A stretch of 64,000 nucleotides of DNA from Mesorhizobium liriopis (GCF_024053505.1 NZ_JAMXQS010000010.1:124001-188000), one strand, 5' to 3'. Shown: positions 9,670-22,000, counted from the first letter of the stretch. Notes: generated from the letters alone by a model not told the origin. A program made the numbers and translations.

Positions 9670-11508
9670 ATGGCGGTCGAGGCAGGCGCGAACAGCGATC
9701 TTGTTCAGGTGGTGGCGCTGCTTGCCGCCGGCGTCATCGCGGTTCCGATCTTCAAGAAGCTCGGTCTCGGCTCGGTTCTCGGCTACCTTGCAGCTGGCGT
9801 CGTCATCGGTCCGTTCGTTTTCGGCCTTTTTACCGATGCGCAGTCCATCATCCACGTTGCCGAACTCGGCGTGGTGATGTTCCTCTTCATCATTGGTCTC
9901 GAAATGCAGCCCTCGCGGCTCTGGAGCCTGCGTCGGCAGATTTTCGGGCTCGGCGTAGCGCAGGTGCTCGTGTGCGGAATCCTGCTGACTTTCGTCGGCG
10001 TCGCGGCCGGCTTTCCGGTCGCAGCGTCCTTCATCGCCGGAATGGGGTTCACGCTCTCCTCGACGGCAATCGTCATGCAGCTGCTTGAGGAACGCGGGGA
10101 AACGGCGACGCCGGATGGCCAGCGAGCCGTCTCGATCCTTCTCTTGGAAGACTTGGCCATCGTGCCGCTTCTGGCGCTTGTCGCACTACTCGACACGACG
10201 GGCGAAGTGACCACGGCCTCCGATCGCTGGCAGGCCGTCGGCATCGCCATCGGCTCGCTCGGCCTGCTCGTGGCTGCGGGTCTATGGCTACTCAATCCAC
10301 TGTTTCGCCTGCTCGCCGCTGTTCAAGCACGCGAGGTGATGACGGCCGCAGCTCTACTCGTTGTGTTGGGCGCTGCATTGGCAATGCAACTCGGCGGTCT
10401 TTCCATGGCAATGGGTGCGTTTCTCGCTGGCGTCCTGCTGTCCGAATCGACCTTCCGCCATCAACTCGAAGCGGACATTGAACCCTTTCGCGGCATCCTG
10501 CTTGGCCTGTTCTTTCTGGGGGTCGGCATGTCGCTCGACTTCCGCGTGATCGCTGCGCAGTGGCCACTCATCCTTGGCGCTGTCATCAGCTACATGCTGG
10601 TGAAAGGCATCGGCATATACCTCGTGGCTCGCCTCACACATTCAGATAACCGGTCCGCCTTTCATCGCGTCGGGCTTTTCGCGCAGGGTGGCGAGTTTGC
10701 GTTCGTGCTGTTCTCCGCAGCGACCGCAGCCCAAATCTTTTCGGTCGAGACCAACGCGGTGATGACCGCGACCGTCATCCTGTCCATGGCGCTGACGCCA
10801 CTTCTTCTGATTGCCATCGAGCGGATCACCCCAGCGCGCGAGCAGTCGCTGGAAGGTGTTGATGTTGCGGATGGCCTCGATGGAAAAGTGCTCATCATCG
10901 GCTTCGGCCGTTTCGGCCAGATCGTCAGCCAGCCACTCCTGCTGCGCGGGGTGGACGTCACCATCATCGACAACGATGTCGAGATGATTCAGGCTGCGTC
11001 GAATTTCGGCTTCAAGGTCTATTACGGCGACGGCACGCGGACCGACATGCTTCACGCCGCCGGCGCAGGTAATGCTGAGGCCGTGCTGATCTGCGTGAAC
11101 GATGGCGACATCGCTCTTCGTATCGCCCGGAACATGCGCGAAGAGTTTCCACTTATTCCCGTCCTCGCGCGCGCCTACGATCGCGGCACGGCCATTCAGT
11201 TGATCGGCGAAGGTGTCGAATATCAACTGCGCGAAACATTCGAGTCGGCACTCCTTTTCGGCCGCGCCACGTTGGACGAGCTGGACATCCCGGAAGAGGA
11301 AGCCGACGAGATCATCGAAGAAGTTCGGCGCCGCGACACGGCCCGGTTAGAAGCGCAGATCGCAGGCGGCCTGCAGGCCGGCCGTGGCTTCATGAAGGGC
11401 AATATGCCCGTGCCGACGCCGCTCACCCAACCGCGTCACAAGGGTCGCGCGATGAATGCGGAAACGGCCGACAAGCTCAGGCCCACAGAGCAGGCCGCAT
11501 CGAGCTAG
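9670..11508 (+). CDS. Kef-type monovalent cation:proton antiporter (CPA2)
   Basis: 612-residue inner-membrane antiporter. The N-terminal two-thirds is a CPA2 transporter domain with about 12 membrane helices; GLGSVLGYLAAGVVIGP and MFLFIIGLEMQP are typical of KefB/KefC. The C-terminal RCK/TrkA-N domain begins near residue 405 with the nucleotide-binding motif IIGFGRFGQ. Such proteins export K+ in exchange for H+ and are gated by nucleotide or glutathione binding in E. coli; the ligand here is unknown. ATG 9670 has GGGGGA upstream; the frame is open nine codons earlier from a TTG. The stop shares a CTAG with that of the convergent folK. Confidence 0.93.
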   Translation: MAVEAGANSDLVQVVALLAAGVIAVPIFKKLGLGSVLGYLAAGVVIGPFVFGLFTDAQSIIHVAELGVVMFLFIIGLEMQPSRLWSLRRQIFGLGVAQVLVCGILLTFVGVAAGFPVAASFIAGMGFTLSSTAIVMQLLEERGETATPDGQRAVSILLLEDLAIVPLLALVALLDTTGEVTTASDRWQAVGIAIGSLGLLVAAGLWLLNPLFRLLAAVQAREVMTAAALLVVLGAALAMQLGGLSMAMGAFLAGVLLSESTFRHQLEADIEPFRGILLGLFFLGVGMSLDFRVIAAQWPLILGAVISYMLVKGIGIYLVARLTHSDNRSAFHRVGLFAQGGEFAFVLFSAATAAQIFSVETNAVMTATVILSMALTPLLLIAIERITPAREQSLEGVDVADGLDGKVLIIGFGRFGQIVSQPLLLRGVDVTIIDNDVEMIQAASNFGFKVYYGDGTRTDMLHAAGAGNAEAVLICVNDGDIALRIARNMREEFPLIPVLARAYDRGTAIQLIGEGVEYQLRETFESALLFGRATLDELDIPEEEADEIIEEVRRRDTARLEAQIAGGLQAGRGFMKGNMPVPTPLTQPRHKGRAMNAETADKLRPTEQAASS

Positions 11509-12017
11509 ACGTCAGTCAGCCACCAGTCGTTGTCACCGGGCTCGCGCTTGATGCCGCTGGTGTCGAGGCGCTCGATCCAAGCGCCGATCGGCTTGTCTGC
11601 TACGGTCAGCTGTGGCGCGATTTCCTGAAGGGGTACGAGCACGAATGCGCGCTCGACCATGCGCGGATGCGGTACTTCGAGCCCTTCTTCCTTCAGCACG
11701 GCACCGCCGAACAAAAGAATATCGAGATCGATGAGGCGCGGTCCCCACCTCTCGCCACGCTCACGTTTGAGCGCTTTTTCGGTGTCGAGGCAGAGATCGA
11801 GAAAGGCACGCGGGCTGAGCACGGTATCGACCGCCGCAGCGGCATTGAGAAAATCCGGTTGGTCGATTTTCCCCCAAGGTGGCGTGCGATAGCAGGCTGA
11901 GACCGCGACAACTTTGCAGCGCTCGTTCGCATCGAGCGCCCGCAACGCCTTCGCCATAGCCCCACGTGGATCGCCGAGATTGCCGCCGAGGCTCAAGTAA
12001 ACGCGCGAAAGGCTCAA
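11505..12017 (-). CDS. folK: 6-hydroxymethyl-7,8-dihydropterin pyrophosphokinase
   Basis: Transfers pyrophosphate from ATP to 6-hydroxymethyl-dihydropterin in folate synthesis. The protein has about 170 residues. HPPK signatures are present: YLSLGGNLGD at the N-terminus, TPPWGKIDQPDFLN, and RWGPRLIDLDILLF, which holds the Mg-binding Asp pair. No ATG lies in the right place. The best start is TTG at 12017, whose TTGA overlaps the folB stop, giving tight coupling in the folP-folB-folK operon. At the other end its TAG shares CTAG with the kef-type gene's stop. Confidence 0.93.
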   Translation of the reverse strand: MSLSRVYLSLGGNLGDPRGAMAKALRALDANERCKVVAVSACYRTPPWGKIDQPDFLNAAAAVDTVLSPRAFLDLCLDTEKALKRERGERWGPRLIDLDILLFGGAVLKEEGLEVPHPRMVERAFVLVPLQEIAPQLTVADKPIGAWIERLDTSGIKREPGDNDWWLTDV

Positions 12018-12376
12018 GGCAGCGTCACGCTCACTTCGGCATGGTCGAGAATTCCAGCTATCGGCACGGACGGCTTGCGGATCGTGATGGTCACCGCCTT
12101 CGTCGCCGGGAATTGCGAGAGGACCTGTCCGCCGACCGCGTAGGCGAGCGCTTCGATAAGATCGAATCGCTCGTTGGTGACGATCTTTTCGATCAGGTCG
12201 AAAACGTGCCCGTAGTGGACCGTATCTTCCACCTTGTCGCTTTCGAGTGCCATGGGCGCATCGACGTGAAGCTCGGCATCGACAAAGAATCGCTGCCCCA
12301 GCGAAGCCTCCTCCTTCAGCACGCCATGGCGCGCATGAAAGGCACAATTCTTGAGCCGGATCACATACATGCTCAA
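12014..12376 (-). CDS. folB: Dihydroneopterin aldolase
   Basis: Cleaves 7,8-dihydroneopterin to 6-hydroxymethyl-dihydropterin and glycolaldehyde. It has 120 residues, the usual length. Visible motifs are the N-terminal FHARHGVLKEE, with its substrate-binding region, and the ALAYAVGG and VTITIRKP segments near the C-terminus. It overlaps folP by 4 bp at its start and folK at its stop, so the three folate genes form a compact operon read from folP to folK. Confidence 0.94.
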   Translation of the reverse strand: MSMYVIRLKNCAFHARHGVLKEEASLGQRFFVDAELHVDAPMALESDKVEDTVHYGHVFDLIEKIVTNERFDLIEALAYAVGGQVLSQFPATKAVTITIRKPSVPIAGILDHAEVSVTLP

Positions 12377-13233
12377 AGATCCTGACTCTCAATATGAGCG
12401 CCCCGCGCAGCATCCGCGATCAGCAACGCGTCACGCGAGGCTCTGACGTTGTGAACGCGGAAGATGTCGGCACCTTGCAAACGCAGGAGAGCGTTGGCCG
12501 CAGCGGTGGCAACATCGCGCGCCTCAGGTTCGCGCCCGGTCAGCGTACCGAGAAAGCGCTTGCGCGAAACACCGACGAGAAGCGGATAGCCGAGGTTAAG
12601 GATCTCGCGCGTGCGCGACATGAGAGCGATGTTTTCGTCTGCCGTCTCTTTGGCAAATCCGAAGCCGGGATCGAGTATGATCTGCTCTCGGTGAACACCG
12701 TAAGATTCCGCTTTCTCAAGCGCTTCCCTCAGAAACTGAAACTGGTCTTCGATGACATCCGGCAGCTTGTGGCGTCCCCGTCCGGTATGCATGATGACGA
12801 GCCCCGCGCCGGTCTCCGATGCAACACGCGCGATGCCCGGTTCGCGGCTCAAGCCCCAGACATCGTTGACCACATGCGCGCCAGCCTGCACCGCGAGCCG
12901 TGCGGTCTCCTCGCGATAAGTATCGACCGAGATGAGAATGTCGGTCGAAGCCAGCGCTTCGACAACCGGCAGAACGCGTCGTTGTTCTTCATCCGCCGTC
13001 ACCGCTTCGGCGCCAGGCCGCGTGGATTCGCCGCCCACATCGATGATGGCCGCTCCCTCATCAGCCATGCGGCGCGCTTGGTCCACGGCAGCGTCGACCG
13101 CAGCAAACCTCCCGCCATCCGAAAAGCTGTCGGGCGTAACGTTCAGGATGCCCATGATCACCGACGCATCTCCCAAGTCGAGATGCCGGCCATGCGCAAG
13201 ATGCCAGCGGCGAACGGACATTGTTGGGGACAC
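12373..13233 (-). CDS. folP: Dihydropteroate synthase
   Basis: Condenses hydroxymethyl-dihydropterin pyrophosphate with p-aminobenzoate; the sulfonamide target. It has 286 residues. The two family signatures are intact: MGILNVTPDSFSDGG (~residues 27-41) and IIDVGGESTRPGA (~60-72). The later catalytic-loop motifs ILDPGFGFAKE and VGVSRKRFLG are also present. It is the first gene of the folP-folB-folK operon and divergent from the DUF922 gene, with 79 bp between starts. Confidence 0.96.
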   Translation of the reverse strand: MSPTMSVRRWHLAHGRHLDLGDASVIMGILNVTPDSFSDGGRFAAVDAAVDQARRMADEGAAIIDVGGESTRPGAEAVTADEEQRRVLPVVEALASTDILISVDTYREETARLAVQAGAHVVNDVWGLSREPGIARVASETGAGLVIMHTGRGRHKLPDVIEDQFQFLREALEKAESYGVHREQIILDPGFGFAKETADENIALMSRTREILNLGYPLLVGVSRKRFLGTLTGREPEARDVATAAANALLRLQGADIFRVHNVRASRDALLIADAARGAHIESQDL

Positions 13234-13312
13234 GGGCTCGTTATGCGGCGCTTTCGCCGCGCAATGCGTTAGGGTGCGCGAGCGCCTAGCTCAAGGTGCG
13301 GCAGGAGGCAAC

Positions 13313-13927
13313 ATGCTGAAACCCATTCTGATCGGCGCTCTATTGATGATGGGCGGCACCGGCAGCTCTCTGGCCGCAAGCGTCTCCAAGACCTACAGCT
13401 ATTTTTCTGTCGGCGGTTCGACCCTGTCCGAAATCGAACGCGAGCTCGATCGTCGCGGACCCCAGATCGCAGCGACCGGCAAGCGCCATCCGGGCGCGAC
13501 CACGCTGGAGTTCACCTCGAAGCTCACCTTCGCCCGCGAGAATGGCTCCTGCCGCATCGCGAATGCCGACATATCGGTGAAGGCCTCGGTCAAGCTGCCA
13601 CGCTGGAAACGACCCAATCGAGCGGATCAGGGAACGCGTCTCATCTGGGATACGCTCGCCTCGGACATCAAGCGGCATGAGGAAAGCCATATCGGCATCG
13701 CCAAAAATCATGCCCGGCAGTTGGAAGCCTCACTGGAACGGCTTGGACAATTCCCCTCCTGCCGCGCCGCACAGGCAAGCGCGCAGGCCGTCAGCACGAG
13801 GGCGCTCGCCCAGCACGACGCCGATCAGGCGCGGTTCGACCGGATCGAGGGACGCAACTTCGAGGACCGGATCATCACCCTGCTGAAATACCGCCTACAG
13901 CGCATGGAAGCGGCAAACGGGAAATAG
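13313..13927 (+). CDS. Secreted DUF922-family Zn-dependent protease-like protein
   Basis: 204 residues with an N-terminal signal peptide (residues ~1-23, ending GTGSSLAA). The mature protein has the pattern of the DUF922 family: SYFSVGG and STLSEIERELDRRGP near the start, then an HExxH-type zinc motif (KRHEESHIGIAKNHA) at about residues 122-136. The C-terminal third is helical and rich in Ala and Gln. Members are predicted periplasmic metalloproteases, but activity has seldom been shown. The ribosome-binding site GCAGGAGG lies ideally before ATG 13313. The stop is only 2 bp from that of the convergent ferredoxin reductase. Confidence 0.88.
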   Translation: MLKPILIGALLMMGGTGSSLAASVSKTYSYFSVGGSTLSEIERELDRRGPQIAATGKRHPGATTLEFTSKLTFARENGSCRIANADISVKASVKLPRWKRPNRADQGTRLIWDTLASDIKRHEESHIGIAKNHARQLEASLERLGQFPSCRAAQASAQAVSTRALAQHDADQARFDRIEGRNFEDRIITLLKYRLQRMEAANGK

Positions 13928-13929
13928 GC

Positions 13930-15308
<1,379 letters not shown>

Positions 15309-15364
15309 GAAATCCTGCCTGGCTGCCTCCATCCGAGATAAAGGGGCCGCGGATGGTGTCAACG

Positions 15365-15724
15365 CTACGAGAGGTCGCGCAGCCTTGCGCGTGCCGCGCC
15401 ATCGGCCTCAAAGATGGCGGCTACCAACTTGGCGCGATCGGGCTCGCTTTCGGCGTTCTCGTAGCGCTCGGCAAGCTCTGCCAAACCCCATGCCCCGACA
15501 GCACGCGCGCTGCCCTTGATCGTGTGCGCCAGCTCACCCGGCAGCGACTCGTTCGGCTCGGCCAACCGCTTTCCAAACAGTTCGGCCTGCTGGATGAAGG
15601 CGGTCAGCACTTCTGCTTCCAGCGCCCGATCATCGAAAGTTTGCCGGGCGAGATGATCGAGATCGAGCACCCTGCCCGCAGCCCCTTGATTTTGCTTGCT
15701 GCTGTCCGGTTGTCCACCGCTCAT
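15365..15724 (-). CDS. Histidine phosphotransfer (Hpt) domain protein
   Basis: 119-residue single-domain Hpt protein. The phosphorylatable histidine is His67 in [13 protein letters not shown], followed by an amphipathic helix ([13 protein letters not shown]) as in other Hpt bundles. It probably relays phosphate between a hybrid kinase and a response regulator; which ones cannot be told from sequence. It is not ChpT, the usual CckA partner, which has a different dimeric fold. It is divergent from the giant polar-protein gene and shares the upstream region containing a CtrA-type site. Confidence 0.88.
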   Translation of the reverse strand: MSGGQPDSSKQNQGAAGRVLDLDHLARQTFDDRALEAEVLTAFIQQAELFGKRLAEPNESLPGELAHTIKGSARAVGAWGLAELAERYENAESEPDRAKLVAAIFEADGAARARLRDLS

Positions 15725-15848
15725 CCCCTGAATCCTTCGTTAACACAGCGCTTTAAACTAGCGCTTCCCCATGCATCCGGGCTTAATGGCACGCAGTTTA
15801 TACGGTTCCACGAGGGATCGGCCCGATCAGGGGAACACCGCGCCTGCC

Positions 15849-15864
15849 GTTAACTTTATCTTAA
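15849..15864 (-). promoter_or_regulatory. CtrA-type binding site upstream of hpt and the giant gene
   Basis: On the minus strand the sequence reads TTAA-GATAAAG-TTAAC, a perfect match to the alphaproteobacterial CtrA consensus TTAA-N7-TTAAC. On the plus strand it also gives TTAA-N7-TTAA. It lies 124 bp before the hpt start and 144 bp before the giant gene's ATG at 16009. Additional TTAA half-sites lie nearby at 15740, 15753 and 15904. Binding itself is inferred. Confidence 0.6.
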
Positions 15865-16008
15865 AGTTTTAGGCTTCGGGCGCTTTTGCGTGTTTCCTTT
15901 GCTTAACGGCGCCTTTACCCTGTGGGATAGTGCATGAGTAGCCTTCCTCATCCGCCGGCGACCCCCGCGCCGGGCTTTTGGATAGGGCGAGTACAGGGTA
16001 GCGGCGAC

Positions 16009-19000
16009 ATGGCTCGAAATCCGTCAAGCACCAAGACCAGCAGCGACGTGTCGCGCGATCTTGATGACGACCTCGAACTCGACCTTTCGAGCAGCGATCT
16101 CGATTTCTCGATGGACGATCTGGAAGCGCAGATTTCCCAGGCCGCCGACGAGATCGTGCGCGAGGGCCGCAACGGTCAGGAGCCGGTCGCGGATGCCGCA
16201 CCCGCTTCTGTCGCCGCTGCTGCTGCGACGACCGTCGTTGCAACGTCAGAACCTGCTCGCCCGCGCATGTCGCCGCTCAAGCCGGAAGGTCATTCTCCTG
16301 CAAACGACGACTCCGCCGCTGCCACGACCACGATCGCCCGCCCGCCGCTGACCGAGCGCAAGCCTTCGAACGGCATTTACTGGGCCATGGCGCTGCTCTC
16401 GCTCGCCTGGATCGCGGGCGGCGTCGTGGTGGCCGACACGGTCGCTGCGCCCGGCCTGTGGAGCATCACGTCCCTTTCCGATTTCATTGCGCGTCCAGCC
16501 TTGCTCGGCGTGGTCGTCGGCGTGATCGTGCCGATCATGCTGTTCTGGGCATTTGCTGCTATGGTCCGCCGCGCACAGGAAATGCGCCTGGCCGCGGAAG
16601 CCATGACCGAAGCCGCCCTCCGCATCGCCGAGCCGGAGAGCGCCGCGCAGGAGCGCATGATGTCGGTCGGCCAGGCTGTGCGCCGCGAAGTGGCTGCCAT
16701 GAACGAGGGTATCGAGCGTACCCTCACCCGCGCGGTCGAACTCGAAACGCTGGTGCACACCGAGGTCAACCAGCTCGAGCGCTCCTATGCCGAAAACGAG
16801 AAGCGTATCCGCTCTCTCGTGGACGGCTTGGGCAGCGAGCGTGAGGCCGTGGTCAGCCACGCCGAGCGCGTGCGCGCGTCGATTTCCGGTGCCCACGAGA
16901 CCCTCAAGGATGAACTCTCGGCTGCCAGCGAGATCATCGGCAAGAACATTTCCGATGCTTCGTCCCATCTTTCCGGCGTCATCGCCGGCTCCGGCGACAG
17001 CCTGATCGAGCGCCTGAACGAGAGCGGCAAGTCGATCGCCGGCATCATCGACGAACGCCTCGACGGCATCGATGGCCGCATGAACGCGTCTGGCGAGCAA
17101 TTCGCCGGCCTGATCGACGCGCGCCTCGATGCGCTTCAGTCTCGCACGGAAGGCGCCGCTCAACACCTTTCCGCGGTCCTCGAAGAGCGCACCAGCGGCA
17201 TGGTCGCAGCGACCGATGAGGCGACACGCTTACTCAACGAGCGTTTCGATGCGCGTGTCACCGACATGCAGCGCTCGCTTTCCGAGGGCGGCGACGCCCT
17301 TCTCGGCGAGTTCGACGCCCGCGTGGCTGCCTTCGATGCTGGCGGCGAGCGACTTCACAACGCGCTCGATGGCCGCGCCCGCGCGATCAACGACACCTTG
17401 CTCGAACGCGCTCGCGAGATCGGTGACGCCTTCAACACCGGCCGTGACGAGTTCGCGCGCGTCGTGGAAGATAGCCGTGCCCGCATCGGCACGGATATCG
17501 CCAGCCTCGTGGATCACGCGTCCGAAATCATGGAAGCGCGCCGCATCGAACTGACCGACCGCTTCGCCGAAGGCCGCACTGAACTGTCGCGCATTCTGGA
17601 AGATGATCTGGCACGACTGGGTGATGCCCGCTCCAAGCTCGACGAGGGCATTGTCGAACAGGCCCGCCTGCTCGACGACCGCGCAGCCGCGCTCACCGAC
17701 CAGCTGGCCGCTGGCCGTTCTACGCTCGCCACGGCTCTGGAAAACGATCTGGAAAAGATCGCCGAGGCGCGCGGTGCTGTGGACGCCGTCTTCGCAGAGC
17801 ATACGCGCTTTATCGATGATCGCAGCAACGCGTTTGTCAGCCAACTGGCTGATGCCCGGTCCAAGCTTGCCGAAACGCTTGAAGACGATTTGAGCAAGCT
17901 TTCGGATGCACGCACTGCGGTTGACGCCGTCTTTACCGAGCAAAGCCGTTTCGCCGAGGAGCGTAGCGCGGCGTTCGCCGGGCAGCTGTCGGAAGCACGA
18001 GACGCCCTTTCCCGGACGCTGGAACACGACCTTGCGAAGCTCTCAGATGCCCGTGCGGCAGTGGACGCTGTGTTCGCAGAGCAGGGCCGCCTGACGGAAG
18101 AGCGCACCACAGCCTTTGCTGCTCGGTTGGCGGATGCGCGTGACGCACTCTCACGAACCCTCGAAGATGACCTTTCCAAGCTTTCCAACGCCCGCGCAGC
18201 GGTAGACGCCGTGTTCGCCGAGCAAGGCCGTTTTGCCGAAGAGCGGACCGCTGCTTTCGCCGGTCAGTTGGCGGATGCCCGTCAGATCCTTTCGCGCTCG
18301 CTCGAGGACGATCTCGCTCGGTTGTCCCAGACGCGCGGCGAGATCGACGCGCTGGTTTCACAGCACGCCGATATGCTCGAAGCGAGCCGCGCTGGCATGA
18401 CTGCGGCGCTGAACACAGAACTGGCCAAGTTCGATCAGACCCGCGCTGCGCTTGATGATGCCATTGGTGAGCACGTGCTGAAACTGGCGGAGGGCCGTAC
18501 CGGTCTGTCCGACGCGCTTGAAACCGATATCGCCCGCCTGGGCGAGCTTCGCACCGGCATTGACGAGGCCCTGAACGAGCAGCTTCGCCGGATCGAAGAC
18601 GGCCGCAACGCGCTGGCTCATTCGCTCAACGACGATCTGCAGAAGCTCGGTCACACCCGCACGCAGATGGACGAATCCATCGCCAAGCATATCGGCCGCC
18701 TCGCTGAAGGCCGTAGCCTGCTGGCGCGTGCGCTCGACAACGACCTGATAAAGCTGGGCGACGCCCGCTCTTCCATCGACGGTCTGGTGTCACGCCAGGT
18801 CGAGAAGCTGGCCGAGGGTCGCGATATCCTGCGTCGCGCGCTGGAAGCCGATCTTTCGAAGATCGAAGAGTCGCGCGCCGATGTCGCCGTGTCGCTCTCG
18901 ACCCTGATCGCCGATCAGGCCAAGCATCTCGAAAGCGGCCGCGAAATGCTTTCGCGCACGCTGGAGAACGATCTCGAAAAACTGTCGGTCGCCCGTTCCT

Positions 19001-22000
19001 CCATCGACGGCCTCGTGTCTCGTCAGGTCGAGAAACTTGCCGAAGGCCGCGACATCCTGCGTCGCGCTCTGGAAAGCGACCTGCAGCATGTGGAAAAGGC
19101 GCGCATCGACATCGATGACATGCTGAACGGCCTCATCAGCCGTCAGGCTGAACAGCTCGCGGAAGGCCGTGAGACGCTTTCCCGTTCGCTCGAAGCCGAC
19201 CTCGCCAAGCTGGGCGAAAACCGAGCCTCGATCGATGAGATGGTCGCAGCCCAGGTTGGTAAGCTCGCCGAGGGTCGTGAGCGCCTGCGCGAGGCCATGG
19301 AAGCCGACCTTCACGCTCTCGCCGAAGGTCGCGCAGACCTCGACGCCCGCATGAACGCAATCGCTGCGGAACATCAGCGCATGGTCACCGAAGGCCGCGG
19401 GAACCTCGCCCGCGCGCTCGAAACTGATCTCGCCAAGCTCGCCGACAGCCGCGCTGCCGTCGATGACATGATGGCCATCCATATCGAGCGCATGGGCGAA
19501 GGCCGCGCCGACCTGCAGCGCGCGCTGGAAGACGACCTCTCCCGCCTCGCCTCCTCGCGCGGTGATCTCGACGATCGCGTCAAAAGTCTTTCCGCCGAGC
19601 ATGAGCGGCGTCTTATTGAGAGCCGCGACGAGCTGGCCCGTGCCTTTGAAGCCGATCTCGTTCGTCTCGCTGAGGAGCGCACGGCGCTCGACGGAATGCT
19701 GGTTGCCCAGGTCGGCAAGCTCGCGGAAGGTCGCGAGGCTCTGTCGGATGCGCTCGAAGCCGATCTGGCGCGCCTCGCTGAAAGCCGCGCCTCGGTCGAC
19801 AGGCTCCTCTCCGATCATTCGCGCGTTCTTTCCGATGGCCGCGCCGAGCTGGCGCGTGCGGTCGAGACCGATCTTTCACGTCTGGCCGATGCCCGTTCGG
19901 AACTCGATGCGCGCATTGGCACCATCGTCGGCGAGCACGAGCGGTCGCTGGCTTCGGGTCGCGAGGCGCTTTCACGTGCGCTCGAACAGGATCTCGAAAA
20001 ACTCGCATCGAGCCGCGCCTCGATCGACGGGATGGTGACGGGTCAAGTCGAGAAGCTGGCTGAAGGCCGTGACATCCTGCGTCGCGCGCTGGAAGCGGAC
20101 CTGTCCCGCTTGGCCGACAGCCGTGCCTCGCTCGATGCGATGGCGAAGGATCATGCCCAGCGCTTCATCGAAACGCGCAACGCCATGGGCGATGCGCTCG
20201 AAGACGACATCGCGAAGCTGTCTCAGGCTCGCGACGCCATCGCCGCGGCCGTTACGAGCATTGCGAAGGAGCAGGCTGCAACGCTCGCGGCGGGTCGCGA
20301 AGAGCTGGCGCGCTCGCTCGAAGACGATCTGGCCAAGCTGAACGAGAGCCGTGTCGCCATCGATGCCATGGTGACAGCGCAGTCCGACCGCATGGCGGAA
20401 GACCGCGATCGGTTGCGCGCAGCCCTCGATGCCGACCTTCTCAAGCTCGAAGAAGCGAAGGCTTCGGTGGAAGCGCTTGCCAACATTCAGGTGCAGAAGC
20501 TGGCCGAAGGACGCGACGTGCTGTCCCGCGCACTGGCGGAAGACCTTGGCAAGCTTGAGGAACACCGCGCTTCGATCGATACGCTCGTTTCGAGCCAAGT
20601 CGAAAAGCTGGCTGAGGGCCGCGCCATCCTGCGTCGCGCGCTGCAGGCTGATCTCGATCAGATCACCGAGGCTCGCGCCGACTTCGAGGGCCGCGTGGGT
20701 GAGGAAATCAACGGTCTCGCCGATCGACGCCTCGCCTTCACCCGTGCGCTCGATGAAGATCTCGATCGCTTGGGTGACGCCCGCACCGAACTCGACCGCC
20801 ACTTAGCCTCGCATATCGAGACTTTCGCTGATCGTCGCACAGAAATCACCGGCGCGTTGGCGGGTGATGTCGCCCGCATCGATGAGGTCTTCCGCGCCCA
20901 TGCCGACAATATCGGCACCCGCACCGCCGACCTGTCGCGCGCTTTGGAAGGCGGCGTGCAGAATGTGCGCGAAATTCTCGAACTGGGCGCCGCCAACGCC
21001 GCAGGCGCGCTCCACGACAAGGTGATCGAGCTGACCACCATGTTGGTGGAAGAGTCCGGCCAGGCGCTCAACGACGCCGACGAGCGTTTGGCTCGCCGCG
21101 CAGAGCAGACGGCAGAAGCCTTGGCGGCTCGCACGCATGAGATCGCCGACACCTTCGATCGCGCGGACCGCCGTCTGGTCGAGCGTGCCGAAGCAACTTC
21201 TGCTGCGATGCTCGCGCGAAACGAGAATGCAGCAGGTGCGATGTCCGACCTCGCGGTTGACCTCGAGCGCCGCTTCGAGACGGCCCAGCGCAACCTCGCA
21301 GAGCGGGTCGAACTGTCGAGCGCAGACCTTTCGAACCGCGTCGAGAGCTTGGCTTCCGCGCTGCAAGAGCGCACCGGCGAGATCGCCGCGAACTTCGAAC
21401 GCGCGGATGCGATCCTGACGGAACGCGCCGTACAGACGGCGATGGAAGTCGCCGGCCGCGGCGCAGAGATGTCGCGCGAGTTGCATGACCGTGCCCGCGA
21501 AATGGTAGAAGGCTTTGAGGACGCCGGTCGCAAGCTGGCAACTCAGACCGAAGCCAATGCCGAGGCGATCACCGCCCGCGCCGCCGATCTCGGCCGCGAA
21601 TTGTCCGATGCGGCTCGCTCGGTCAACGCCTCGTTCGACGTATCCGGTCGCACCCTTGCCGAGCGTGCTTCGGCGGTCGGCGAGACCTTGGCCGCCAAGG
21701 CCGCGGAGATCGGACAGATCTTCCAGGATGCGGATCGCCAGCTCGGCACCCGCAACGAGGAAACGGCCCGTGCCGTGGCGCTGCGCGCCGAAGAGATCGT
21801 CCGTATCTTCGAGGATGGCGACCAGAAGCTCGTAGCACGCGCCGTCGATACGGCCAGCACGCTCGCCCGTCGCGCCGTTGAGCTCGTCAAGACGTTCGAA
21901 GACGCGGACGGGCGAATTGCCCGCCGTGTCGAGCAGGTCGCGGGCGAACTCACGGCACGCGCCGAAGCAATTGGTGGTTCCTTCGAGGAGGCCGAACGCC

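Noticed and set aside
15740-15756. Second CtrA site at TTAA...TTAA
   Set aside because: The spacer is 9 bases, not 7, so it does not fit the consensus.
17593-20871. Regular repeats considered as a CRISPR array or tandem DNA satellite
   Set aside because: Repeats are protein-level, vary in nucleotide sequence, keep one reading frame and lack unique spacers.
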